From Lachnospiraceae bacterium (lineage in GTDB: Bacteria; Bacillota; Clostridia; Lachnospirales; Lachnospiraceae), in contig JAGBBM010000016.1 in NCBI GenBank assembly GCA_017938485.1, forward strand, positions 1 through 62,356: a DNA stretch of 62,356 nt. The letters are read 5' to 3'. The notes beneath the pieces are model-generated. The model did not search any database, was not told where the DNA came from, and worked only from the letters and a program-made list of their open reading frames with translations. A program made the position numbers and the translations under genes. Below are positions 24,375 to 33,700 of this stretch, one piece after another. The number at the start of each line of letters is the position of its first letter. The stretch's first letter is position 1.

Positions 24375-25817
24375 ATGGACTTGAAAAAAATTAGGTTACC
24401 TAAACTAAAATTACCAAAGTTTAATATTAGTCTTCGTGTGTTTATAACTGTTATGGTTACACTTTTGTGTGGAATTATGCTCCTTAGCTATGCCCTGGCA
24501 TCTAACAAGGTGTATTATGACAAGTATAAAAAGGAAGTTATAAATAACATAAAACAACAGTGTGATATACTTTCATATAATTTGGCTAATAATGGATTTA
24601 AGATTACTGAACCAGTTAATTTGGAACCTTCTATTGAAGCTGTAGCCAGCCTGTTCAAGGGCAGAATCATGGTTGTTAATGATGAATATAGAATTATTAA
24701 AGATTCATTTGGGGAAACAGAACATTCTTTTATTATAAGTGAAGATGTTATTAAAGTAATGACAGGAGAGATAGAAGAATTAGTTGTTGAAAAAGCAAAC
24801 TATATTCAGTATATGCAACCTGTGTATTATGAGGGAGAGATAAAGGGTGTTATTATTCTCAATGCATCCATAGAGCTGGTGGGCAATGCCAGATCAATTA
24901 AAGCATCAGGTAATTTAACTATATTTATTATAATTATTTTAGTTTGTGTTCTTGGAGCCTTTCTTATTGGTTTTGCCAGTGTAAGGGGTATAAAAAGAAT
25001 TAACAAACATATTGAAAATACTCGTATGGGACATTTGGATGAGGATATTCCTGTTAGAGGATTTGAAGAGTTCAGAACGCTCACAAACAGCTACAATAAC
25101 ACTATGAATAAGCTTGCAGCTATTGACTCAACAAGACAAGAATTCGTTTCTAATGTGTCTCATGAGTTAAAAACGCCTATCACATCTATGAAGGTTTTGG
25201 CGGATTCACTTGTTCAAAACGAAGATGCAGACCTTGTTATGTACAAGGAGTTTATGTCTGATATTATTGATGAAATTGATAGAGAAAGTGAGATTATAAA
25301 TGATCTCCTCACATTAGTTAAGACAGACAGAAAAGATGCGGAGATGACCATAAAAGAAACAGATATCAATAATTTATTGGAAGTGATTCTAAAGAGAGTT
25401 GCTCCTATTGCAGATAGCCGTGGAATAGATATAACTTATGAGAGCTACAGAGATGTGGTTGCAGAGATAGATGAGGTTAAAATCAGTCTTGCCCTCACAA
25501 ATATTATCGAGAATGCAGTTAAGTATAATGTGGATAATGGTTGGGTGAAGGTTACCTTAAATGCAGACCACAAGTATTTCCACATTAAGGTTGCTGATTC
25601 TGGAGTTGGTATACCAGATGATTGTAAGGAACAGGTATTTGAGAGATTTTTCAGAGTTGATAAGGCGAGAAGTAGGGATACTGGAGGAACAGGACTTGGT
25701 CTTGCAATTACGAAAAATGTAATTCGTATGCACAAAGGAACTATTAAATTATATAGTGAATCCGGTGAGGGAACAACATTTACAATTAAGATACCGATAA
25801 AATGTGTGGAGAATTAG
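24375..25817 (+). CDS. Sensor histidine kinase with HAMP domain
   Basis: Membrane sensor of 480 aa. Helix 1 (about 18-40) precedes an extracytoplasmic sensor of roughly 130 residues, with a second helix at about 178-200, a HAMP domain, HisKA with SHELKTPITS (His263) and a HATPase with NIIENAVKYN, DSGVGIPDD, FFRVDKARSRDTGGTGLGLAI. The GGAG at 24369-24372 is too close to the ATG at 24375; an in-frame TTG at 24381 is better spaced and could be the true start (MKKIRLPK). Likely partner of the OmpR-type regulator at 22599, from which it is separated by the inverted deaminase gene. The next lipoprotein gene starts 1 bp after its stop. Confidence 0.92.
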   Translation: MDLKKIRLPKLKLPKFNISLRVFITVMVTLLCGIMLLSYALASNKVYYDKYKKEVINNIKQQCDILSYNLANNGFKITEPVNLEPSIEAVASLFKGRIMVVNDEYRIIKDSFGETEHSFIISEDVIKVMTGEIEELVVEKANYIQYMQPVYYEGEIKGVIILNASIELVGNARSIKASGNLTIFIIIILVCVLGAFLIGFASVRGIKRINKHIENTRMGHLDEDIPVRGFEEFRTLTNSYNNTMNKLAAIDSTRQEFVSNVSHELKTPITSMKVLADSLVQNEDADLVMYKEFMSDIIDEIDRESEIINDLLTLVKTDRKDAEMTIKETDINNLLEVILKRVAPIADSRGIDITYESYRDVVAEIDEVKISLALTNIIENAVKYNVDNGWVKVTLNADHKYFHIKVADSGVGIPDDCKEQVFERFFRVDKARSRDTGGTGLGLAITKNVIRMHKGTIKLYSESGEGTTFTIKIPIKCVEN

Positions 25818-25818
25818 T

Positions 25819-26685
25819 ATGAAAAAAAGTTTAGTTTTAGCCCTCGTTTTGATGCTGCTTTTTGCTTTGGCGAGATGTGGGAAAGATAGCAAAAATGAGG
25901 TTACAACAAATGAAAATAGTATGGTGGATATATACTATCCTAATGGCAACAGTGTTGTAAAATCTGATGAAAAATATCAGATAAAACAGCCGGATTCTGT
26001 GTCATACTCTGTAGAAGAGCTTATGGCTTGTATTATGAATAAGTTGGATAGTAGTATAGAATACAATACTTATCTTATTGATGCTGATAATAATGTCACC
26101 CTTCAGTTTGTATGTAATGATGCATATGACAGAGAGTATTTCCTTTTAGCAAAAGCGTCTGTTGTGGAAACATTATTTCAAATAGATGCTATAAACAGTG
26201 TTAATATTAAGGTTTTTGATAAAGCAGGCACTTCAATAGGAGATAATTTATACCTTAGAGATTCCTTTTATTTTTATGACTATGAGGATGAATTTAATAT
26301 GGTAAAGGTGGATTTGTATTATCCTGATTTTGGTGGAACAAGTCTTGTGAAAGAAGAGAAGGACATATATTTGCAGCCAAATATCACAGTGGAGGAAAGT
26401 ATAGTTAACATACTTTCGGAGGCAGGGGCTTTACCTGAGGGAACCAAGGTAAACCGTGTGTCGGTTAACGGTGATATTTGTTATGTTGATTTTAATGATA
26501 AGTTCAATGAAGAAGTTGAGGGAGTAAAGAGTGAAGTTGTGGTGTATTCCGTGGTTAATTCTATTACTTCTCTTTCTAAAATTAATAATGTTCAAATTAC
26601 TATAAATGGAGAGGATGTTAAACTTTACAGAGAAACTGTAGATATATCCAAACCACTACAATTCAACAGTGAAATTCTAAAGTAA
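25819..26685 (+). CDS. GerMN-domain lipoprotein
   Basis: 288-aa predicted lipoprotein. The ATG at 25819 immediately follows the kinase stop codon. The signal ends in the lipobox ALARC. Two GerMN-like modules are visible. The first spans about residues 35-140 (VDIYYPNGNSVV, YSVEELMACIMNKL). The second spans about 160-270 (VDLYYPDFGGTSLVKEE, TVEESIVNILSEAG, VNGDICYVDFNDKF). GerMN domains occur in spore-coat/germination and other envelope proteins. Tight coupling to the kinase suggests it is a sensor accessory, as in other kinase-lipoprotein pairs; this is inference. Confidence 0.85.
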   Translation: MKKSLVLALVLMLLFALARCGKDSKNEVTTNENSMVDIYYPNGNSVVKSDEKYQIKQPDSVSYSVEELMACIMNKLDSSIEYNTYLIDADNNVTLQFVCNDAYDREYFLLAKASVVETLFQIDAINSVNIKVFDKAGTSIGDNLYLRDSFYFYDYEDEFNMVKVDLYYPDFGGTSLVKEEKDIYLQPNITVEESIVNILSEAGALPEGTKVNRVSVNGDICYVDFNDKFNEEVEGVKSEVVVYSVVNSITSLSKINNVQITINGEDVKLYRETVDISKPLQFNSEILK

Positions 26686-26698
26686 ATTCCGGAGGATT

Positions 26699-29161
26699 AT
26701 GAAGAGAATACTATTCTGGGCGTCTGGTATGTTTGCACTTGGAGAGGTGGCATATCTTTATGCTGACAGAATAACAAATTATAGCATAGCTTTGGCTATG
26801 CTTATTTGTCTTGCTATAATTTACGTAAAAAAGAAAAAATATTTTAAAAGATTTGTTTTTTTGCTTAGCTTTATTGTTTTTGGCTTTTCATACATAATGG
26901 TCTTTGATATGGCAAGACCAGTGTCTTTAAGAATGAATGTTGATAAGAACATGGTTAAAGACTACAACAAATCATACACTATATATACATACGGAAAGAG
27001 CGATGAAGATATATATCAGATAAATGATAAAGGAATTGTGGTCGATGCGTCTAAGCAAGCAGAGACAGTGACCCTTAGGATAGGAAGTGGTATAGGTGAA
27101 TATGAAATAATCGTATATGGTGTAACCTCAGACTATAAGATTGGTGATTATGTAAGTATAAATGGAGTTGTGTCTGTTATACAGTTAGAGACTAATCCAG
27201 GAACAATGAATATGCGAAAATATTATGGTGGAAGAGGAATTATTTTTTCTGCGAAGGAACCTGATTTGGATATTCATAAAGAAGAAATAGAAAGAGAAAA
27301 CTTGTCTGTTTCTATGTATTGGTATAGTTTACAAAACACGCTCAATGAACATAGAGATTACTTGGTAGAAAAAATATATGCCATAGCTGATGAAAAGACT
27401 GCAGGTTTTATGACAAGTTTGCTGTTGGGAGATAAAACATATCTTGATGAGGAGATAAGCCTTCTTTTTTCTATGAGTGGCATTTCGCATATACTTGTTA
27501 TATCAGGGCTTCATATATCCTTTATAGGAGGTTTGATATATAAGCTATTAAATGGAATTGGTGTAAAGAAGGGTATCGGGGCTTTATCTACCATCATGAT
27601 TATACTCCTGTACGGAAATATGACGGGTGCTGGATATGCAACACTTAGAGCTGTAATTATGCTGATTATATCTATAATTGGTGAGAGACTCAGCCGAGAT
27701 TATGATATGCTTACAGCCATGTCTTTTGCATTGTTGCTAATGCTTTTGCGAAATCCATTTTCTATATTGGATGGAGGTATGATTTTAAGCTTTTTTGCTA
27801 TAGGTGGTGTGGCACTGGGGAACTACCTGAAGAAATCTTTATTTGGTGTTACAAAACTTAAGAAAATGAAAAAGAAAAAACCGATTAAGTACTTCTTTGT
27901 ATCTACATTTCTTATGTCTGCATCTGTGAATATTATGTTAACTCCTGTGATTGCTAATTTGTATTATGGCATACCTCTTTATTCGGTGTTGCTAAATATT
28001 TGTATTGTACCATTTATGGGGGTGGTAGTTGGGATAGGGATTTTAGGACTAGCACTTTCCTACATATCACCTATTTGGGGATGGTTAGTTTACATACCTA
28101 TAAAATATATTCTAAAGATAATGATAATACTTTGCAGGATGGTTACAAAACTACCTTATTATTACATTAACACCGGAAAGGTTCATATTGCCAGTGTATT
28201 AATATATTACATAGGGATTTTTGTGATTATGGTTTTGATAAATTCTAAAGTTCAAAGGCGTCTAAGAGATAGATTATATGAGAAAAAACATATATGCTAC
28301 AGCAGGAAAAAGTGGTGTGTTATAATTACTTTGTCGATTGCGATATGGATGGTTTTTGTGGACGTAGTGCTGGTGTTTACACATAAATCTAATCAAGAAT
28401 ATGGGGCGACATTTTTGGATGTAGGACAGGGGGATGGAATCCTTATAAAAACAAAAGAGGGACTTAATGTTGTAATTGATGGTGGTTCTACTAGTAATGC
28501 CAGCTTAGGAGAATATGTGATATGTCCTGCACTAAAATATATGAACATGGCTAGAGTTGATTATTGGTTTATCAGCCACTGCGATGAGGACCATATTAGT
28601 GGTCTTGTATATGTATTGGAAAAGGGTACATTATCGGGTATTAAGGTTGAAAATATTGTGATTGGTAATGTATTTTTGGATGACAATAATGAAGTTTACA
28701 TAATGCAACTTGCGAAAAAACAAGGGATAAATCTTATAATCATGAATCAAGGAGATTATATTGTGCATGGAAATACAAAGATAAGTTGCTTGGCCCCAGA
28801 CGATAATTACCCTTATAAAGACAAAAATCAAGCATCTATGGGACTTAGTTTTGAATCTCCATATTTTAATATATTATTTACGGGAGATATGGATAAAGAA
28901 GGTCTTGAACATATGCTGACTCTTAATCAGGGTGTGCTGCCAGCAAGGTATGATGTAATCAAGGTGCCACATCATGGCTCAAGATATTCCTTATGTAACG
29001 AGTTATATGTTTTTGCAGAAGGTGGTTATGGAGTTATTTCTGCAGGTAAAAATAATTTCTATGGGCATCCTCATCAAGAAGTATTGAATGGGATGATAGA
29101 TGCAGGAGTTAGATGTCTTGTTACAAAGGAACTTGGGGCAGTTATACTTGAGATAAAATAA
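26699..29161 (+). CDS. comEC: ComEC/Rec2 DNA-uptake channel
   Basis: Polytopic membrane protein that transports single-stranded DNA during transformation. 820 aa. N-terminal helices and an OB-like DUF4131 region (about 90-190) are followed by the Competence domain (about 235-510; SLLLGDKTYLDEE, FSMSGISHILVISGLHISFI). The C-terminal metallo-beta-lactamase-like domain (about 565-820) has DVGQGDGILI, VIDGGS, SHCDEDHISG, FTGDMD and KVPHHGS. The zinc-site motif HCDEDH is intact, consistent with an active nuclease-like domain. A GGAGG Shine-Dalgarno follows the GerMN gene by 13 bp, so it probably belongs to that transcript. Confidence 0.95.
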   Translation: MKRILFWASGMFALGEVAYLYADRITNYSIALAMLICLAIIYVKKKKYFKRFVFLLSFIVFGFSYIMVFDMARPVSLRMNVDKNMVKDYNKSYTIYTYGKSDEDIYQINDKGIVVDASKQAETVTLRIGSGIGEYEIIVYGVTSDYKIGDYVSINGVVSVIQLETNPGTMNMRKYYGGRGIIFSAKEPDLDIHKEEIERENLSVSMYWYSLQNTLNEHRDYLVEKIYAIADEKTAGFMTSLLLGDKTYLDEEISLLFSMSGISHILVISGLHISFIGGLIYKLLNGIGVKKGIGALSTIMIILLYGNMTGAGYATLRAVIMLIISIIGERLSRDYDMLTAMSFALLLMLLRNPFSILDGGMILSFFAIGGVALGNYLKKSLFGVTKLKKMKKKKPIKYFFVSTFLMSASVNIMLTPVIANLYYGIPLYSVLLNICIVPFMGVVVGIGILGLALSYISPIWGWLVYIPIKYILKIMIILCRMVTKLPYYYINTGKVHIASVLIYYIGIFVIMVLINSKVQRRLRDRLYEKKHICYSRKKWCVIITLSIAIWMVFVDVVLVFTHKSNQEYGATFLDVGQGDGILIKTKEGLNVVIDGGSTSNASLGEYVICPALKYMNMARVDYWFISHCDEDHISGLVYVLEKGTLSGIKVENIVIGNVFLDDNNEVYIMQLAKKQGINLIIMNQGDYIVHGNTKISCLAPDDNYPYKDKNQASMGLSFESPYFNILFTGDMDKEGLEHMLTLNQGVLPARYDVIKVPHHGSRYSLCNELYVFAEGGYGVISAGKNNFYGHPHQEVLNGMIDAGVRCLVTKELGAVILEIK

Positions 29162-29181
29162 TTATTATCATCTAAGAACAG

Positions 29182-29210
29182 TTCACAAGAAGTTTATTTT
29201 TTGATATAAT
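29182..29210 (+). promoter_or_regulatory. Probable holA promoter
   Basis: TTCACA (29182-29187), 17-bp spacer, TATAAT (29205-29210), about 50 bp upstream of the holA ATG. Confidence 0.6.
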
Positions 29211-29260
29211 CAGCTATGGATAAGTGAGAAAGAATTCTATGTTACAGAGAGGAAACTTGT

Positions 29261-30256
29261 ATGGCAGAAGCAAATGGAATGTCTATAATTAATTCTCATA
29301 TAGAAAAGGGAGAGTTTTCAAAGCTCTATCTTCTTGGTGGTGCAGAAGAGTATCTGGTTAATCAGTATAAGAACAAGTTAAGAGCTGCTCTTATTGATGT
29401 TGAAGACTCTATGAACTATGGAGTTTTTAAGGGAGATGGAATAAAGTCAGATGCTATAGCTGAGCTTGCCACAACTATGCCTTTTTTTGCTGATAGACGA
29501 GTGATATTGGTTGAGGATAGTGATTTCTTCAAAAAAGGTAATGAGGATATGGAGAAACTTTTTGAAGATATTCCCGATACAACGGTTCTCATTTTTGCTG
29601 AGCACAATATAGATAAAAGATGTAAATTATACAAAGATATATCTAAGATAGGAACTGTGGCAAATTTTGATATACCAGATGAGCGAACTTTGCTTATATG
29701 GGTAAAGAAATTATTTACAAATGAAGATATACAGATTGAAGATAAGGCAGTATATAAGCTTATTGAGTATGTAGGAAATGATATGAATACTTTATGCAAT
29801 GAGGCAGAAAAATTAAAGTGTTATTGCATGGAGGATGGAATAGTAACTGTAGACAAGGTAGAGGATTTATCTATTAATCAGATAGAAGGTAAGATATTTG
29901 ATATGATGGATGCTCTTTCTAGAAAAGACAAAAAGCGTACTATGGAGCTATATGCCGACTTAAAGGAATTAAGAGAACCGGCTATGAGGATATTATATCT
30001 TATAACCAGACAGTTTAATCTTTTGCTAAAAACAAAGCTTGCCTTGATGGATAAACAGGACAATGCAAAGATAGCCTCAGCCCTAAAGATTCAGCCTTTT
30101 GTAGTGAAAAAATACGTTGCTCAGTGTAACGCATATACTTATGAGGAATTGTTGGAGAAGGTAAATATGTGTCAGGAAGCTGATACGAGTATTAAGACTG
30201 GTGCAATGAAAGATAATCTGGCAGTAGAGATGCTTATGATGAATCTATTGCAATAG
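29261..30256 (+). CDS. holA: DNA polymerase III delta subunit
   Basis: Clamp-loader subunit that opens the sliding clamp. 331 aa, normal size. The N-terminal AAA+-like fold shows LYLLGGAEEYLVNQYKNKL and TTMPFFADRRVILVED. Further family signatures are FAEHNIDKRCKLYK, LIEYVGNDMNTLCNEAEKL and the C-terminal collar ILYLITRQFNLLLKTK with IQPFVVKKYVAQ. The comEC-holA-rpsT neighbourhood is common in Firmicutes; here rpsT is convergent behind a shared terminator. Confidence 0.95.
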   Translation: MAEANGMSIINSHIEKGEFSKLYLLGGAEEYLVNQYKNKLRAALIDVEDSMNYGVFKGDGIKSDAIAELATTMPFFADRRVILVEDSDFFKKGNEDMEKLFEDIPDTTVLIFAEHNIDKRCKLYKDISKIGTVANFDIPDERTLLIWVKKLFTNEDIQIEDKAVYKLIEYVGNDMNTLCNEAEKLKCYCMEDGIVTVDKVEDLSINQIEGKIFDMMDALSRKDKKRTMELYADLKELREPAMRILYLITRQFNLLLKTKLALMDKQDNAKIASALKIQPFVVKKYVAQCNAYTYEELLEKVNMCQEADTSIKTGAMKDNLAVEMLMMNLLQ

Positions 30257-30267
30257 TTTTATAAACA

Positions 30268-30304
30268 AAAAATAAGCACTGAATAATCAGTGCTTATTTT
30301 TTAT
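30268..30304. terminator. Bidirectional terminator between holA and rpsT
   Basis: AATAAGCACTGA pairs with TCAGTGCTTATT around a short loop, with an A-tract on one side and a T-tract on the other. It serves both convergent genes. Confidence 0.85.
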
Positions 30305-30311
30305 TTTACTA

Positions 30312-30575
30312 TTAAGCCATCTTGTTAACAGCTACTGTTAAACGAGAAATCTTTCTAGCAGCGTTGTTCTTGTGGTAGATACCCTTTGAACAAGCCTTGC
30401 TTATCTCTGAGATAGCAACCTTAAGAGCTGACTCTGCAGCAGCCTTATCGCCAGCAGCGATAGCAGCCTCTACCTTCTTAACCATAGTCTTAACCTTAGA
30501 CTTGATCATCTTATTTCTTAATGTCTTAGTTTCGATTACAAGAATTCTCTTCTTTGCAGATTTGATATTAGCCAT
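30312..30575 (-). CDS. rpsT: Ribosomal protein S20
   Basis: Primary 16S rRNA-binding protein of the 30S subunit, 87 aa. The start MANIKSAKKRILVIETKTLRN is the family signature; the ATG at 30575 follows GGAGG, and the in-frame upstream start at 30590 sits on that Shine-Dalgarno. The C-terminus reads KGIYHKNNAARKISRLTVAVN. An approximately 136-nt leader separates it from its promoter and may be regulatory. Confidence 0.97.
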   Translation of the reverse strand: MANIKSAKKRILVIETKTLRNKMIKSKVKTMVKKVEAAIAAGDKAAAESALKVAISEISKACSKGIYHKNNAARKISRLTVAVNKMA

Positions 30576-30711
30576 ATCTGACTCCTCCATAAAAAATTAA
30601 TCAATAATGTGTTATATATTCATCACTACGGTCAAGACACGAACAACTTACCCACACCACTAGATAAGCTGGACCAGCGTGAATTATTCTACTCGTACAA
30701 CTACGCACGCA
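30576..30711 (-). promoter_or_regulatory. Long 5' leader of rpsT, possible autoregulatory RNA
   Basis: From the predicted start near 30711 to the rpsT ATG there are about 136 untranslated nucleotides. They are more GC-rich than nearby spacers and contain a GCTG-GTC-CAGC hairpin followed by GTGGTGTGGGTAAGTTG-type sequence. S20 autoregulates in other bacteria, but a conserved element here is not proven. Confidence 0.35.
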
Positions 30712-30717
30712 AGACTT

Positions 30718-30746
30718 AGAATATCAAAAAGCATATTTAATGTCAA
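30718..30746 (-). promoter_or_regulatory. rpsT promoter
   Basis: On the minus strand TTGACA (30746-30741), 17-bp spacer, TATTCT (30723-30718). Confidence 0.65.
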
Positions 30747-30771
30747 TAGTTTTGTCAAAAAAACTGAAAAA

Positions 30772-33700
30772 TTATGATGTTCCTTGAGAGTATTCCTTAA
30801 GCATCTTGTCGTAATCCTCGATAGGCATAGGTTTAGCAAAAAGGAAACCTTGACCAATCTCGCAGTTGATGGATTTGAGCATATCAAGTTGCTCCGCAGT
30901 TTCGATACCTTCGCTTACGACTCTTATGTCCAAAGCATGAGCCATATCTACAATACTCTTTAGTATACAAGCAGCATTTTTATCGCTTGCAGCAGAACGG
31001 GCAAGGAAATCATGGTCGAGCTTGATTACATCGATAGGTAAGTCTTTTAACAGTGTGAGTGAAGAGTAACCAGTTCCGAAATCATCCATATTGATAATGA
31101 AATCCATGTCCTTGAGCTTTCTTAAAACATCTATCATCTGTGAATAGTTCTCTGAGAAAATACTTTCTGTTATTTCGAATTCGATATAGTGGTGAGGAAT
31201 GTAGTACTTTTCTACAATCTCCTGAACACGTGCTAAAAATTCTGGATTAGCAAGAGTGACTCTTGATAAGTTTACAGAAAATGGAAGCACGTATATATCG
31301 TTATTTAAATATTTTCTGAGAGATATACAGGCTTGCTCAAGCATAAAGCAGTCAATCTGATATATAAATCCATTCTTTTCAAAAGAAGGAATAAATGCAG
31401 CAGGCTCCAGGAAACCTTTTGATGGTGATAACCATCTAACCAAAAGCTCGCCGCCGATTAGACTGTTTGTACTGATATCATACTTAGGTTGAACGTAAGC
31501 ACAAAATTCTTTGTTCTCTAAAGCACCGTGCATACTGTTTTCTATCTGAGCATCATTAAGTACTTTCTTGTGGTACTCGTCGTCGTAGAAGGCATATGTA
31601 ACACCCATAGAAAAATCTACAGACTTTGCAGCCATCATAGCTCTATCTACTAAACGATTTATAGAGTAAGAGTGCATAGTCTCGTCGATGATAAGTATAC
31701 CAGTGACAAAATCCACCACAAATCTATCCTGAACTGTACGACAGGCATCGTGAATCTCTCGTTTGATATTGTTGAAGGTGGACATAAAACTGTCTTGATT
31801 CTTATAGTGAATCAACATGATGTATGTATCACTTATGACTCTGGCAAAAACTTCGTCCTCCACTAAGTATTTTGAAAGAACATCAGCAACGGTTTTTAAT
31901 GTCCTATCGCCTACAGTGTGACCATAGGTCTCGTTAATGTATTTGAAGTTTTTGATATTGAAGTAGAACATTACAAAATCTTCATCAGGATTGTCTGATA
32001 AAATCTCCTGTGCATCCACTTTAAACTTCTCAAAGTTGCCGTAGCCAGTAACAATATCCTTGTAGGAAGCCTCGGCAATTTTTTTCTCGATAGTAAGGTT
32101 TTGCTCTATCTCCTGTTTTAAACGTTCAGACTTAGTCTGCTTGTGTGTACCAGCGGATATGAGGAATGAGTTAGAACTTATATTCCATTTGATTGGGGAA
32201 AGGTATATATCAATCATCTCATCCACTGTTTTGTTGTGCTTTGTAAACTTGGCTGGTTTGTTTGCCTGCATCTTGTGAAGCGGACAATCTATACAAGGAG
32301 AACCTTCCTGGTACATACTACTATAACACTTTGAATTAAGCATCAAATTAGGGTAGTAGTCTGTTGCATAATCATTAAAGTACATAATATCATAGGTATC
32401 CTTGTCTACGATGACTAATGGATTTTGTATGAGGTTAAATGTACTTATAGTATCCTCACGAAGTAAAGATAAGGTTCTTTGGTTTTGTTTATAACAAACT
32501 GCTTCAGCTATAACTTTAAATATAAGCTTGTAAGTTGAAAGCGTTGACACAGACCAAGAAGTACTTGGGTTCATGGAGTAAATGCTTATATAACCAACGA
32601 TTTTGCCATTTAATTCAATCTGTGATTGAATGAGCTTTTTTACACCCATAGATTCAGGGTTCATACTGGCAAAATTAAGCTTAATAAGAGAAGTGTCTGA
32701 AGAGTACACAATACCATCTGTTCCCATAGCATCCAACTCTTCTAGAACTGCGGCAGGGGTGTGTTGACAGATGGAACGATCACTTTTTATACCTTCGCGA
32801 CACCATTGATGTGTACAGTCAACAAAGTTAGTGTTGTATCCATACTCCCATATATTAATCTTGTCGATATCGTAGTTTTCACCAATAAGCTTAAGTGAAT
32901 TTTCTATAGCACTGTAGGTGTTGTTGGTACCGAAGAGAGTAGTGAGTAATTCGGTCATAACTTTATCCTCAGTGGATTCTATAGCTTTGTTGCTCTTACG
33001 TTCATTTTTGTAGGTTCCACGCTCCATATCTTCTTCGTAACAATAATAGCAGTTTTTGCCATTAAGCTTAGCCTGATAAAGAGCAGTGTCTGCATTTTCG
33101 AGGAGAACACTGTAAGGAATCTGCTCGTTTGTAGCAGCGATACCTATACTTAAGGTAACCTTACAATCTCCGTTATCGCCCGGATATTTGTCCCGGAGCT
33201 TATCCGCTATAAGTTTTGCTTTTTCTGAGGCAACTGTTGTGTCGAGAAGGTTGGTGAAGTATACACAGAACTCATCACCGCCAAGTCTGCCTGCGATACC
33301 ATAGTCGCCAGTATATTCCATAAGAGCGTTAGCGATGTCTATAATTACAGCATCACCCTTTAGATGTCCATAGGTGTCGTTGATGTTCTTGAAGTCATCA
33401 ATATCAACTAACATAAGAACATTGTAGCTGTTTCCGTTTAATTCTCTAAGGTAAGACTTAATCTTAGACTCGGTTGTTGCCTTATTGAGAAGGCCGGTCA
33501 TAAGGTCAGTTTCCGCTTTGGTTAAGAGCTTTTGCTGCTCGATTTTCTGAGAGTGGATGTTACGAAGAAGTCCAACTACTCTTATAGGGTTACTGTCCTC
33601 ATCATAGATGGTGGAGAAAGTGGAAAAATACCACTGGTAGCCACCGTTTTTAGTGTTTAATTTGAATTCAGTTGAATGGTATTCAGTACCAAGTTTTGCC

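Noticed and set aside
30772-30887. Separate small minus-strand gene at the end of the EAL protein
   Set aside because: It lies in another frame of the conserved EAL C-terminus.
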